In this document: in pieces, positions 24,409 through 33,969 of the stretch
How the letters are laid out: each line of letters opens with the position of its first letter
How positions within the stretch are numbered: the stretch's first letter is position 1
NCBI GenBank assembly: GCA_017883415.1
Contig: JADGNR010000002.1
Span: forward strand, 1 to 49,114
Direction of reading: 5' to 3'
Origin: Bryobacteraceae bacterium
GTDB lineage: Bacteria; Acidobacteriota; Terriglobia; Bryobacterales; Bryobacteraceae
DNA length: 49,114 nt
Made by a program: the position numbers and the translations under genes
Notes under the pieces: generated by a model
Databases searched by the model: none
Told to the model about the DNA's origin: nothing
What the model saw: the letters and a program-made list of their open reading frames with translations, nothing else

Positions 24409-27400
24409 ATGACACCTACGCGAAGGACTTTCTTGAAGATCGGCGCCGGGGGGCTGGTGACTTCCGTTCTCGGCTTCGATCTGCAGCCCGCCTACGCGCA
24501 GGCCCGCGAATTGAAGATTTCCCGCACCACCGAGACGCGCTCCACCTGCCCGTACTGCGCGGTAAGCTGCGGCGTCATTATTCACACCCTGGGCGACAAG
24601 GCGAAGAACGTCACACCGCAGGTGGTGCATGTGGAGGGCGACCCCGACCATCCCATCAACCGGGGGACGCTCTGCCCCAAGGGGTCGTCGCTGCTGCAGG
24701 ACATTGTGAACCCGCGCCGTCTGATGAAACCGCAGGTGCGGCGTCCGGGGTCGGACCACTGGGAGGACATCTCCTGGGACGCGGCCATCGACGAGATCGG
24801 CCACTTAGTCAAGAAGACGCGCGACGAAACGTTTGTAACTACCGATGCGCAGGGACGCACGGTCAATCGCTGCGAAGGCATCGCCTGGAACGGCGGCTGC
24901 ACCGACACCAACGAGTTTAATTACCTGGTGGTGAAGGCCATGCGCAGCCTGGGGGTCTGCTACCTGGAAAACCAGGCCCGTGTTTGACACGGCCCCACGG
25001 TCTCCAGTTTGGGGGCCACATTCGGTCGCGGGGCGATGACCAACGGGTGGATCGACATCAAGAACACCGACATGATGTTGATCATGGGCGGCAACCCGGC
25101 GGAGAACCATCCGTGCGGCTTCAAGTGGCCGATCGAGGCGAAGCGGCAGCGCAACGCCAAGATGATCGTGGTGGACCCGCGATTCACGCGCACGGCGGCC
25201 ACCGCGGACCTGTTCCTGCAAATCCGCGCCGGCTCCGATATCGCCTTCCTGGGCGGCATGGTGCGGTACGCGCTCGAAAACAACCGCATCGCGCGCGATT
25301 ACCTGCTGAACTACACCAACGCCGCCTTCATTGTGAAGCAGGGCTTCAAACTGCCGGAAGACGGCCTGTTCTCCGGGTTCGACGCCGCCACCAACACCTA
25401 CAACAGAGCCACCTGGAACTATGAGGAGGGCGGAAGCCTCACCGGGAAAGCGGACACGGCAGGCGACACGAAGACGCCGGCGGCGCCCGCGGCCGCCGTC
25501 GCCGGGGGGCCCGCGCCAGCACCGCCCGGCATGCCGGCCAACACGGCCTACGACTTTTCGCTCGAGCACCCGCGCTCGGTCTATCAGTTACTCAAGCGCC
25601 AATACTCGCGCTACACGCCCGAGATGGTGGAGCGCATCACGGGGATTCCCAAAGACCAGTTTCTGAAGGCCGCCGACCTGTTCACGTCCATACGCAAGGA
25701 CGGGGACATGAAGAAGGCCGGCACCATCATCTACGCCGTGGGCTGGACGCAGCACAGCATGGGCACGCAGATCATCCGCACCGCGGCCATTCTGCAACTG
25801 CTGCTGGGCAACGTGGGGCGCGCCGGCGGCGGAGTCAACGCGCTGCGCGGGCACTCCAACATTCAGGGCGCCACCGATATGGCCGGCGTGTTCGACGTTC
25901 TGCCCGGCTATCTCAAGATGCCCAATCCCACGGACACGGACCTGAAGACCTACCTGGCGCGGGTCACTCCCAAATCTGCCAAGCCGGGGCCGTGGGATTC
26001 GTTCAACTACTGGTCCAATATGCCGCGCTTCACGGTGTCGTACCTCAAGGCCGTGTACGGCGATGCCGCGAAGAAGGAAAACGACTTCGCCTTCCACTAC
26101 CTTCCCAAGATCGATCACAGCTACGCCTGGGCCGAGATTTGGGACAACATGGCACGAGGAGGCGTGAAGGGCCTGCTGGCGTTCGGCATGAACGGCGTAT
26201 CCATTGGCCCGAACTCGCAGAAGAACATCAATGCCCTGAAGAAGGCCGAGTGGCTGGTGGTGTGCGAAATCTATCCCGACGAGACCAGCGAATTCTGGAG
26301 ATCGCCGGGCATCACGCCCGATCAGATGAAACAGATCCCCACCACGGTCTACCGCCTGCCGGGTGCGGGCTTCGCCGAGAAGGACGGCACATTTGTAAAC
26401 TCGGCGCGCTGGCTGCAATGGAAGAACGCGGCGCTGCCTCCGCCCGGGCAGGCGCGGCTGGATCAGGAAATCCTGGCGCGCATCTATTTGAAGGTTCGCG
26501 AGCTATATAAGAAGGAAGGCGGCAAGTTCCCCGACCCGGTGCTGAACGCCGTCTGGGGCTACACCAATCCGCAGAGCCCGTCGCTCACCGAAGTAGCCCG
26601 CGAGATCAACGGGCGTGCGCTGGCCGACGTCACCGACGACAAACTCAACCAGACCATCAAGGCCGGGCAGCAGCTTCCAGGGTTCGCGTGGCTGCGCGAC
26701 GACGGCTCCACCACCAGCGGCAACTGGCTGTACTGCGGATCGTGGACCGAGGCCGGAGCGCAGTCGCAGCGGCGCGGCACGGAAGATCCCTCGGGCCTCG
26801 GCATCTATCCCAACTGGGGCTGGTCCTGGCCGGCCAACCGGCGCGTGATGTACAACCGCGCCTCCTGCGACCTGGACGGCAAGCCGTGGGATCCGGACCG
26901 CAAACAGGTCTGGTGGAACGAAGCGGCGCAGCGCTGGGCGGGCAACGACGTTCCCGATTTCAAAGTGGATTCCCCGCCCAAGGACCACATGGGCCCGTTC
27001 ATCATGAATGCCGAGGGCGTGGGACGGCTGTTCGTGCCGCTGGCCGCGCTGGCCGACGGGCCGTTCCCCGAACACTACGAGCCGTTCGAGAGCCCGGTGG
27101 CCAATCCGCTGCATCCCAACCAGTCGAACAACCCGATGGCCAAGCGGTTCAAATCCCCGGAGGACAAGCTGGGCACGCCCGCCGAGGGCTACAACATCGT
27201 CTGCACCACGTACCGGCTCACCGAGCACTATCACTACTGGACCAAGAACAACCCCATGAACGTCCAGCTTGTGCCGGAGCCGTTCGTGGAAATTCCCGCG
27301 GAGCTGGCCGACGACCTGGGCCTGCACGGCGGCGAAAAGATCAAGCTGACCAGCGCGCGCGGGCACTACATCGCCAAGGCCATGGTCACGCGGCGCATCA

Positions 27401-27591
27401 AGTCCATGATGATCGACGGCAAGAAAACCTATCAGGTGGGCGTGCCCATTCACTGGGGCTATCGCGGGATCGCCGAAGACGAAGGCAAGACCGCGCTGAC
27501 TCCGGCCAACCTGCTGTCGCCGGCGGTCACCGATCCCAACGCCTACACACCCGAGTTCAAAGGTTTCCTGGTGAAAGTGGAGAAGGTCTGA
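24409..27591 (+). CDS. fdnG: Selenocysteine formate dehydrogenase, catalytic alpha subunit (UGA at 24985-24987 read as Sec)
   Basis: Oxidises formate to CO2 at a molybdenum (or tungsten) bis-pyranopterin centre in the periplasm. 1060 residues if the in-frame UGA is read through. A Tat signal (TRRTFLKIGAGGLVTS) leads to the 4Fe-4S ligands Cys47, Cys50, Cys54 and Cys89 (CPYCAVSC ... GTLCPKG). At residue 193 the context is ENQARV-UGA-HGPTVSSLGATFGRG, the invariant Sec site of FdnG/FdoG. After UGA the frame continues for 867 codons with full family similarity (MTNGWIDIKN, GGNPAENHP, GHSNIQGATDM). GGCCCC (24991-24996) and GGGGCC (25012-25017) can form a hairpin right after the UGA, as required of a bacterial SECIS. 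An Ala/Pro-rich insert lies near residues 345-385. The stop overlaps the beta subunit start by one base (TGATG). Confidence 0.93.
24985..25017 (+). promoter_or_regulatory. Selenocysteine UGA codon with putative SECIS hairpin
   Basis: In-frame TGA at 24985-24987, followed by stem GGCCCC/GGGGCC (24991-24996 with 25012-25017) enclosing a loop of about 15 bases. Its distance from the UGA is typical of bacterial SECIS elements, though I cannot verify the SelB-recognised apical bases by eye. Confidence 0.7.
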
Positions 27592-28478
27592 TGTCGACTG
27601 GAGCGCTACGCATTCAGAGAGCCTCGGGCCATGCCGGTCCGATCCCGGGCGAGGACACGCAGCGCCGCATGCAGGTGGCCAAGCTGATCGACACCACCAC
27701 CTGCATCGGCTGCAAGGCGTGCGAGGTGGCGTGCCTGGAATGGAACGATCTCACCTTCCGCGATACGGTCTTCGAAAACAGTTACCAGACCATGCCGGAG
27801 ACCGCGTGGAACTACTGGAACCTGATCAAGTTCAACGAGCACGAGCGCGACGACGGCAGCATGATGTTCCTGATGCGCAAGGACCAGTGCATGCACTGCG
27901 CCGACCCCGGGTGCCTGGCCGCCTGCCCCGCGGAAAACGCCATCGTGCAATACCAGAACGGCATTGTCGATTTCCAGCAGGAATACTGTATCGGCTGCCA
28001 GTATTGCGTGACCGGCTGCCCCTTCAATATTCCCAAGTTCAATTCGCAAACCAAGAAAGTCTTCAAGTGCACGCTGTGTTCCGACCGGGTGGGCCAGGGC
28101 CTGGAGCCGGCCTGCATCAAGGCCTGCCCCACCGGGTGCCTGCACTTCGGAACCAAGGACGACATGAAGGAACTGGCCGAAACCCGCGCGCAGCAACTGC
28201 GCGACCATTCGGGGTACGCCCACGCGGGGGTGTACGACCCGCCGGGCGTGGGCGGAACGGGCGTGATTTACGTGCTGCACGACATCACCAATCCGGAGGC
28301 GTACGGCGGCCTGCCCTCCAACCCGCGCGTGCCGTGGACCGTGCGGATCTGGAAAGGTCCGCTCAAGTGGCTGGGTAACCTGGCCATGATCGGCGGCCTG
28401 ATCGGCGTCACCATGCACTATCTCCGCTACGGGCCGAAGCACGTGGACGGCGGCACGGGAGAGGGAGGGCGCCCATGA
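27591..28478 (+). CDS. fdnH: Formate dehydrogenase iron-sulphur (beta) subunit
   Basis: 295 residues. Four clusters of Cys ligands for 4Fe-4S centres are visible: CIGCKACEVAC, CMHCADPGCLAACP, CIGCQYCVTGCP and CTLCSDR ... ACIKACP. A C-terminal hydrophobic helix (LGNLAMIGGLIGVTMHYL) anchors it to the membrane, as in FdnH. It relays electrons from the alpha subunit to the cytochrome b subunit. The start codon shares one base with the alpha stop; the stop overlaps the gamma start (ATGA). Confidence 0.93.
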   Translation: MSTGALRIQRASGHAGPIPGEDTQRRMQVAKLIDTTTCIGCKACEVACLEWNDLTFRDTVFENSYQTMPETAWNYWNLIKFNEHERDDGSMMFLMRKDQCMHCADPGCLAACPAENAIVQYQNGIVDFQQEYCIGCQYCVTGCPFNIPKFNSQTKKVFKCTLCSDRVGQGLEPACIKACPTGCLHFGTKDDMKELAETRAQQLRDHSGYAHAGVYDPPGVGGTGVIYVLHDITNPEAYGGLPSNPRVPWTVRIWKGPLKWLGNLAMIGGLIGVTMHYLRYGPKHVDGGTGEGGRP

Positions 28479-29095
28479 ACGATGCGATTCTGCGGTACAA
28501 CCTGGTGGAGCGGGTGATGCACTGGATCTCCGCCATCACATACTGCTACGTGCTGCTCACGGGGCTGGCGTTTTATTCGCCGCACCTGTATTGGATCGCC
28601 ACGCTGCTGGGCGGCGCGCCCACCTCGCGCTACTGGCATCCCTGGGTCGCGCTGGTCTTCACCGCGGTGCTGTTCTGGATGCTGCGCGTATGGCTGGGCG
28701 ACATGCGCATCACGCCGCAGGATCGCGTGTGGGGCGATGCCGTCGGCCACTATATCCGCAACGAAGACGAAGACCTGCCGCCCATCGACCGGTTCAACAT
28801 CGGGCAGAAGTACTTTTTCTGGGCGATGCTCTATTCCGGAATCGTGCTGGTGCTGACGGGGCTGGTGCTGTGGTTCCCGGAGCTCATCCCGTGGAGCCTG
28901 CGCAGCTTCCGCTACGTGGCGGTGCTGCTGCACGTGGCCGCGGCGCTGATCAGCATCGGCGCGTTCATCATCCACGTGTACATGGGGACGGCGGTGGTGC
29001 GCGGCGGGTTCACTTCCATCATTCGCGGCGAAGTGTCGCCGGCCTGGGCAAGAACGCATCACCGTCTGTGGTACCACCGAGTCACCGGCCGATGA
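28475..29095 (+). CDS. fdnI: Formate dehydrogenase cytochrome b556 (gamma) subunit
   Basis: 206 residues with four hydrophobic helices (AITYCYVLLTGLAFYSPHL, HPWVALVFTAVLFWMLRVWL, YFFWAMLYSGIVLVLTGLVL, VAVLLHVAAALISIGAFIIH). His residues for haem b ligation lie in ERVMHWISA, RYWHPW, LLHVAA and FIIHVYMG. It passes electrons from formate oxidation to the quinone pool, making this a membrane-bound Fdh-N-type enzyme facing the periplasm. It overlaps both neighbours by 4 bases. Confidence 0.92.
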   Translation: MNDAILRYNLVERVMHWISAITYCYVLLTGLAFYSPHLYWIATLLGGAPTSRYWHPWVALVFTAVLFWMLRVWLGDMRITPQDRVWGDAVGHYIRNEDEDLPPIDRFNIGQKYFFWAMLYSGIVLVLTGLVLWFPELIPWSLRSFRYVAVLLHVAAALISIGAFIIHVYMGTAVVRGGFTSIIRGEVSPAWARTHHRLWYHRVTGR

Positions 29096-29841
29096 TCCGG
29101 TCGGCCTGGGACCGGCGCATCGAGCGTGCCGGTGAGCTGGAGCGGTCGTGTCCCCCGGCTGCGCAGGTGATGCGCTTTTACGGCGAGACCGCCCGGTTTC
29201 AGCGGCAGGTGGCACAGGGCATCGGGGCTGCCGGGCGGCAGGTGGACGAGGCGTTTCTGCTCCGGTACTTCCCGCCCCTGCTGGAACTGGTACGGCGCGC
29301 GGGCACTCCTCCCATGGCCGAAGCGGCGGCGCTGGCGGCCGAGAGCCCCGATTCATGGGATGCGCTGCTGCATTCCCACAACGACCCGTCGGACCCCGGC
29401 CATGCGTTCTTCGGCCGCGTGCTGATGCAGCCGTACCAAGAATGCCTGGCACGCCAGAGCGACATCGCCACCGGCGCCGTGCGCCCCACTTGCCCGTATT
29501 GCGGCGAAAATCCGGTAGTCGCCGTGCTGCGCCAGGAAGGCGATGGCGGCAAACGAGCCCTGGTCTGCTCGCTGTGCGCCACGGAATGGGAATTCCGGCG
29601 GCTGCTTTGCCCGAGCTGTGGCGAGGAGGACCGGGACAAGCTGCCGGTCTACACCGCCGGCGATTTCGCGCACATCCGCGTGGAAGCCTGCGATACGTGC
29701 CGCGTTTACATCAAAGCGGTCGACCTGACGATCAACGGCCTCGCGGTGCCCGTGGTGGACGAGATCGCGAGCGTAGCGCTCGACCTGTGGGCCCACGAGC
29801 GGGGTTACAGCAAGCTGGAACCCAACCTGTTCGGGATGTAG
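29092..29841 (+). CDS. fdhE: FdhE family formate dehydrogenase accessory protein
   Basis: 249 residues. Four CxxC pairs (CPYCG, CSLCA, CPSCG, CDTC) form the rubredoxin-like metal site of FdhE, a cytoplasmic protein needed for maturation of respiratory formate dehydrogenase. The N-terminal half is helical, and the C-terminus (YTAGDFAHIRVEACDTC, AHERGYSKLEPNLFG) matches the family. It starts 4 bases inside the gamma stop and ends 6 bases from the convergent pnp stop. No fdhD or sel genes are in the window. Confidence 0.9.
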   Translation: MIRSAWDRRIERAGELERSCPPAAQVMRFYGETARFQRQVAQGIGAAGRQVDEAFLLRYFPPLLELVRRAGTPPMAEAAALAAESPDSWDALLHSHNDPSDPGHAFFGRVLMQPYQECLARQSDIATGAVRPTCPYCGENPVVAVLRQEGDGGKRALVCSLCATEWEFRRLLCPSCGEEDRDKLPVYTAGDFAHIRVEACDTCRVYIKAVDLTINGLAVPVVDEIASVALDLWAHERGYSKLEPNLFGM

Positions 29842-29847
29842 CCGCGC

Positions 29848-31950
29848 TCAAACCTTCTTGGTCAGCTTCTCGCGCTGCTCCTTGAGCACGGCGCGGCGGC
29901 TGAGCTTGATTTTGTTGCCTTCAAGCGCCAGCACTTTGACCAGAATCTGGTCGCCTTCCTTCAGCTCGTCGCGCACGTCGCGGATGCGGTTCTCGGCGAT
30001 TTCGCTGATGTGCAGCAGGCCGTCGGTCCCCGGAAAGATCTCGACGAAGGCGCCGAAATCCACCAGCCGGACCACCTTGCCCAGGTACGTCTTGCCCACC
30101 TCGGCGGTGGCCGTGATATCGGTGATGATCTGGATCGCCTTGTTGGCCGAGGCTTCATCGGCCGACGCGACGTGGATGGTGCCATCGTCCTCGACATCGA
30201 TCTTGACGCCCGTCTGCTCGATGATGCCGCGGATCACCTTGCCGCCTGGTCCGATCACGTCGCGGATCTTGTCGGTCGGAATATGCAGGGTGTAGATACG
30301 CGGCGCGTACTGGGAGATGGCCGTACGGGCCGCCGGCAGGGCCTCGTACATCTTGTCCAGGATGTGCAGGCGGCCGCGGCGCGCCTGCTCCAGCGCCTCC
30401 TTCATGATGGCGATGGTGACGTGGGGCACCTTGATATCCATCTGCAGCCCGGTGATGCCCTGGCGCGTGCCGGCCACTTTGAAATCCATATCGCCGTAGT
30501 GGTCTTCGGCGCCGGCAATGTCGGTGAGGATGGCGAACTTGTCGCCCTCCAGCACCAGGCCCATGGCGATGCCGCCCACATGGGCGGCCAGGGGCGCGCC
30601 CGCATCCATCAGGGCCAGCGAGGCGCCGCAGACCGTGGCCTGCGAGCTGGAGCCGTTCGATTCCAGGATGTCGCTGACCACGCGCATGGTGTACGGAAAG
30701 ACCTCTTCGGTGGGAATCAGCGCCGTCAGCGCGCGTTCGGCCAGGGCGCCGTGCCCGATTTCACGGCGGCCGGGTCCGCGCATGAAGCCCACTTCTCCTA
30801 CGCTGAACGGCGGGAAATTGTAGTGCAGCATGAAACGCTTGGAAGCTTCGCCGGGCTCCAGGAGCTCAATGCGCTGCTCGTCTTCCTTGGTGCCCAGGGT
30901 GATGGTGACCAGCGCCTGGGTTTCGCCGCGGGTAAACAGCGCCGAACCGTGGGTGCGCGGCAGAACGCCGGTTTCAATGGTGATCTTGCGGACCTCGTCG
31001 AACGCGCGGCCATCCGGGCGGTGGCGCTTGTGCAGCATCTCGTCGCGGAAGATGCGCTCCTTGAGGGCCTCGAAGCACTTGACCGCGTCATCGCGCTTCT
31101 CTTCGGACTGAGCGTCCAACAGTTTCTTCTTCAGGGCATGGACCAGCGCGTAGCTCTCGATTTTCTCGTGTTTCTGGGTGTTGAGCGCGTCGGTCAGATC
31201 GGCGCGCAATTCGACCGTGATATCGTCGTAGAGCGCCTGGTCGAGCGCGTGGGGAACGAATACGCGCTTGGGCTTGCCGGTGAGCTTCACCAGTTGGCGG
31301 ATGCCGGCGGCAATCTTCCGGCAGCACTCGTGGCCGAACGCGATGGCGCCCAGCACATCCTCCTCGGAGACCTGTTGCGCGCCCGCTTCCACCATCACGA
31401 TGCCTTCTTCGGTGCCGGCGACCACGATATTCAGCTTGGATTCGCGGCCTTCCGTGTAGGTCGGGTTGGCGATGTAGCGGCCCTCCTTCATGCCCACGCG
31501 CACGCCGCCCAGCACGTAAGGAAAGGGAAGATCGGAGATCGCCAGGGCGGCGCCCGCACCGGCGATCGCGAGCGAGTTGGGATCCTGCTCGGGATCGGCG
31601 GAAAGCACCATGGCGATGATCTGGGTTTCGTAGAGGAAGCCTTCGGGAAACAGGGGGCGGATCGGACGATCGATCAGGCGGCTGGTGAGAACTTCTTTTT
31701 CCGAGGGGCGGCCCTCGCGTTTGATAAAGCCGCCCGGAATCTTTCCGGCGGCGTACGTGTATTCGCGGTAATCGACCGTCAACGGGAAAAAGCCGGCTCC
31801 CGGTCGGGGCTCATTGGCCATGCACGCGGAGACGAGAACAACCGCGTCTCCGGAACGAACGACTACGGCGCCGTTCGCCTGTCTGGCCACTTTACCCGTT
31901 TCCAGGGTGATCTTCCGGCCGTCCAGGTCAACTTCAACTGTGTGAATCAT
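29848..31950 (-). CDS. pnp: Polyribonucleotide nucleotidyltransferase (PNPase)
   Basis: 700 residues, the usual PNPase length. Two RNase PH-like domains (KIPGGFIKREGRPSEKE; GEVGFMRGPGRREIGHG) are followed by a KH domain (IPTDKIRDVIGPGGKVI) and an S1 domain (GKVVRLVDFGAFVEIFPG, DGLLHISEI). It degrades RNA from the 3' end phosphorolytically. It is downstream of rpsO, as in many bacteria, with a 224-base leader. Confidence 0.97.
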   Translation of the reverse strand: MIHTVEVDLDGRKITLETGKVARQANGAVVVRSGDAVVLVSACMANEPRPGAGFFPLTVDYREYTYAAGKIPGGFIKREGRPSEKEVLTSRLIDRPIRPLFPEGFLYETQIIAMVLSADPEQDPNSLAIAGAGAALAISDLPFPYVLGGVRVGMKEGRYIANPTYTEGRESKLNIVVAGTEEGIVMVEAGAQQVSEEDVLGAIAFGHECCRKIAAGIRQLVKLTGKPKRVFVPHALDQALYDDITVELRADLTDALNTQKHEKIESYALVHALKKKLLDAQSEEKRDDAVKCFEALKERIFRDEMLHKRHRPDGRAFDEVRKITIETGVLPRTHGSALFTRGETQALVTITLGTKEDEQRIELLEPGEASKRFMLHYNFPPFSVGEVGFMRGPGRREIGHGALAERALTALIPTEEVFPYTMRVVSDILESNGSSSQATVCGASLALMDAGAPLAAHVGGIAMGLVLEGDKFAILTDIAGAEDHYGDMDFKVAGTRQGITGLQMDIKVPHVTIAIMKEALEQARRGRLHILDKMYEALPAARTAISQYAPRIYTLHIPTDKIRDVIGPGGKVIRGIIEQTGVKIDVEDDGTIHVASADEASANKAIQIITDITATAEVGKTYLGKVVRLVDFGAFVEIFPGTDGLLHISEIAENRIRDVRDELKEGDQILVKVLALEGNKIKLSRRAVLKEQREKLTKKV

Positions 31951-32174
31951 ATTTTCTTTCTAAAGCCTCCAACCTGGACCGGGACGGGCTCAACGGGCCC
32001 CCCGGCCAGTCACATTCAGGCGCCCGCTTTCCGGGAGCCGCTGAGACTGGAGTTGACAGGATGAGCAGCCCTTCGCCCTCCGAGGCCAAATGCCCCGGCC
32101 GGCGAGGGCCGTATCTGCGGAATTCGAAAGCACCCCCTGCTGCGGGGAATAAACGGCTGCTTCCGACCAATGGA
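31951..32174 (-). other. rpsO-pnp intergenic leader
   Basis: 224 bases, GC-rich, with several possible stems on the minus strand (for instance CCCCGCAGCAGGGG). No gene seen. In other bacteria this gap holds a pnp regulatory hairpin; that role here is inference. Confidence 0.4.
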
Positions 32175-32444
32175 CTAGCGGCGAATGCCAAGCCGTAGCA
32201 GAACCGTCTTGTAGCGCTCTGGATCCGTATCGCGCAGGTAAGTCAGAAGCCGGCGGCGCTTGGCAACCAGGGTCAACAGCCCCTTGCGGGACCCGTGATC
32301 CTTCTTGTGCGCCTGGAAATGCCCTTGCAACATCGATAGACGCTGGCTCAACAGGGCAATCTGTACTTCTGGGGACCCGGTGTCGGTTTTGTGGCGCTGA
32401 TTGGTGGAAAGTACCTGCCGCTTTATTTCAATCGCCAGTGCCAT
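32175..32444 (-). CDS. rpsO: 30S ribosomal protein S15
   Basis: 89 residues, full length. The sequence has the S15 signature DTGSPEVQIALLSQRLSMLQ and the C-terminal RRRLLTYLRDTDPERYKT. It binds 16S rRNA in the small-subunit platform. AAGGAG lies upstream of the ATG. It is followed by pnp. Confidence 0.98.
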   Translation of the reverse strand: MALAIEIKRQVLSTNQRHKTDTGSPEVQIALLSQRLSMLQGHFQAHKKDHGSRKGLLTLVAKRRRLLTYLRDTDPERYKTVLLRLGIRR

Positions 32445-32542
32445 TCTTGGGGTAATGCTCCTTGTCTTCTCTTAATCTCGTTTGGGTACGTCAACCAGAA
32501 TACCACACGGGAGGCCCGGCTCACCTCGTTCGCCTGGCCTCC

Positions 32543-32582
32543 GGGGCTGGGGGCTTGGGGGCTGGGGGCCTGGGGCTGGGGG
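32543..32582 (+). repeat. G-run tract with G-quadruplex potential
   Basis: Five runs of four or five G separated by CT, CTT or CCT (GGGGCTGGGGGCTTGGGGGC and following) lie between rpsO and the next upstream gene. Short imperfect tandem repetition is evident. Confidence 0.55.
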
Positions 32583-32603
32583 AAGGCGGCCCCGCGGGCG
32601 GCG

Positions 32604-33074
32604 TCAGTATACCTGAAAGCAGAACGCCAGCTCGGACTCCGACGGGCTCAGGGAGTATTCGCCGGGTTCCAGGCTTTCATCCACCTCGATCCTATAGATG
32701 TTATCCGGGCTCAGCCGGGTAACCACAATACGGATGGCCTTGGGCTGCTTCTTGGCCGCGAAGAGAATCTCGCGGCGGCCGTTGCGGCTTTCCAGCTTGA
32801 AAAGCTGGAGATGGTCGGGAATCAGCTTGTCGGCCTTCATCAGAAAGATGGGCGAAGCCAGCGGCGTCCGGGCGGAGGAATTGGCGCCGTCGATGACGTG
32901 GGTGATGTCGTCCTTTTTCTTCTCCTGCCGGGCGGTGACGGCCTCGGTCGGGATGAGATTGTCGGCGTGCTTCAGGTAGGGCAAGTCGGGTTTGGGCGGG
33001 GTTGGTCCGTCGTACTTCTGCGCGAAGGCGGCGACAGCCAGGGCGGCGGCGAGCAGGAGCGATCTCGGCAGCAT
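32604..33074 (-). CDS. Exported hypothetical protein
   Basis: 156 residues: signal peptide MLPRSLLLAAALAVAAFAQ, then a beta-rich domain with ADNLIPTEAVTARQEKKKDD, FLMKADKLIPDHLQLFKLES and IYRIEVDESLEPGEYSLSPS. The last third resembles carbohydrate-binding or host-surface type beta domains in pattern only. Family not recognised. It is upstream of rpsO on the same strand but separated by the G-rich tract. Confidence 0.7.
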   Translation of the reverse strand: MLPRSLLLAAALAVAAFAQKYDGPTPPKPDLPYLKHADNLIPTEAVTARQEKKKDDITHVIDGANSSARTPLASPIFLMKADKLIPDHLQLFKLESRNGRREILFAAKKQPKAIRIVVTRLSPDNIYRIEVDESLEPGEYSLSPSESELAFCFQVY

Positions 33075-33128
33075 AGCGGATCTATCTTACCTCCGCGGCC
33101 AAGCTATAATCAGCCGGAGGGAAAAACG

Positions 33129-33944
33129 ATGGACCATGATCTCGACCTGCTGCAAGGGCCCTGGACCGTCGCCGCCCTGGAGGTGGAAGGGCAGAAGATG
33201 CCCGCGGCGATGCTGGCGAATGGCCGGATTGTAATCGAGGGGAACCGATTCACCAGCACCGGCATGGGCGCCGTGTACCAGGGCACGGTCGAACTCCGCG
33301 ACTCCACCAATCCGCGGCAGATCGATATGAAGTTTGACGCCGGCCCGGAGAAGGGCAACATCAATCCCGGCATTTACGAACTGGAGGGCGACACCTTGCG
33401 GCTTTGCCTCGCCACGCGCGGCGCCGTGCGCCCGGCCGGTTTCGCCTCCACTCCCGGCAGCGGCTTCGCGTTGGAAACGCTGATTCGCGGCGGCGCCCTC
33501 CCGGCGGAAAAGGCCAAGGGCAAAGCACGGGCATCGAAGGCTGCGCCGGTGGCCGGAAGCGTCGCGCCCGCGACTGAATTCGAGGGCGAATGGCGCCTGG
33601 TCTCCGGCGTCATGGATGGCGCCGCCATGGATCAATCAATGGTCCAATGGGTGAAGCGCGTGACGCGGGGCAACGAAACCACGGTCCTCGCCGGACCGCA
33701 GGTGATGCTGAAGGTGGAGTTCACCACCGATCCTTCGCAATCGCCCAAGGCGATCGACTACCGCAACCTCGCGGGCGCAAACAAGGGCAAGATCCAGTAC
33801 GGCATTTACGAATACACGGGCGCCGTATTGCGGTTCAATGTTGCTGCGCCGGGCGCCGCCCGTCCCGCCGATTTCCAGGGGGGCAAGGGCTACACGCTTA
33901 CCGAGTGGACGCGCGCGTCGGGAAGCCAGACGACAGGGGCTTGA
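33129..33944 (+). CDS. Two-repeat TIGR03067-like protein of unknown function
   Basis: 271 residues built from two similar halves: LLQGPWTVAALEVEGQKMPA ... GNRFTS ... GIYELEGDTLRLCLA, and FEGEWRLVSGVMDGAAMDQS ... IQYGIYEYTGAVLRFNVAAP. The Q/E-G-x-W-x-V start and G-x-Y-E-Y/L core are the TIGR03067 domain hallmark, a lipocalin-like beta-barrel frequent in Acidobacteriota and Planctomycetota with unknown function. No signal peptide, so cytoplasmic. CCGGAGG lies 12 bases before the ATG. Confidence 0.75.
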   Translation: MDHDLDLLQGPWTVAALEVEGQKMPAAMLANGRIVIEGNRFTSTGMGAVYQGTVELRDSTNPRQIDMKFDAGPEKGNINPGIYELEGDTLRLCLATRGAVRPAGFASTPGSGFALETLIRGGALPAEKAKGKARASKAAPVAGSVAPATEFEGEWRLVSGVMDGAAMDQSMVQWVKRVTRGNETTVLAGPQVMLKVEFTTDPSQSPKAIDYRNLAGANKGKIQYGIYEYTGAVLRFNVAAPGAARPADFQGGKGYTLTEWTRASGSQTTGA

Positions 33945-33969
33945 TATACAATGGGAACGGATATCCAAT

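Noticed and set aside
24985-24987. UGA as a nonsense mutation making the formate dehydrogenase a pseudogene
   Set aside because: The UGA is at the invariant Sec position, followed by a hairpin and 867 conserved codons, with intact partner genes.
32054-32060. TTGACA on the plus strand between pnp and rpsO as a promoter
   Set aside because: No -10 box at 16-18 bases and no plus-strand gene nearby to be transcribed.
30010-32064. Long plus-strand frame opposite pnp
   Set aside because: Antisense shadow of a complete PNPase gene, rich in His/Gly/Arg.
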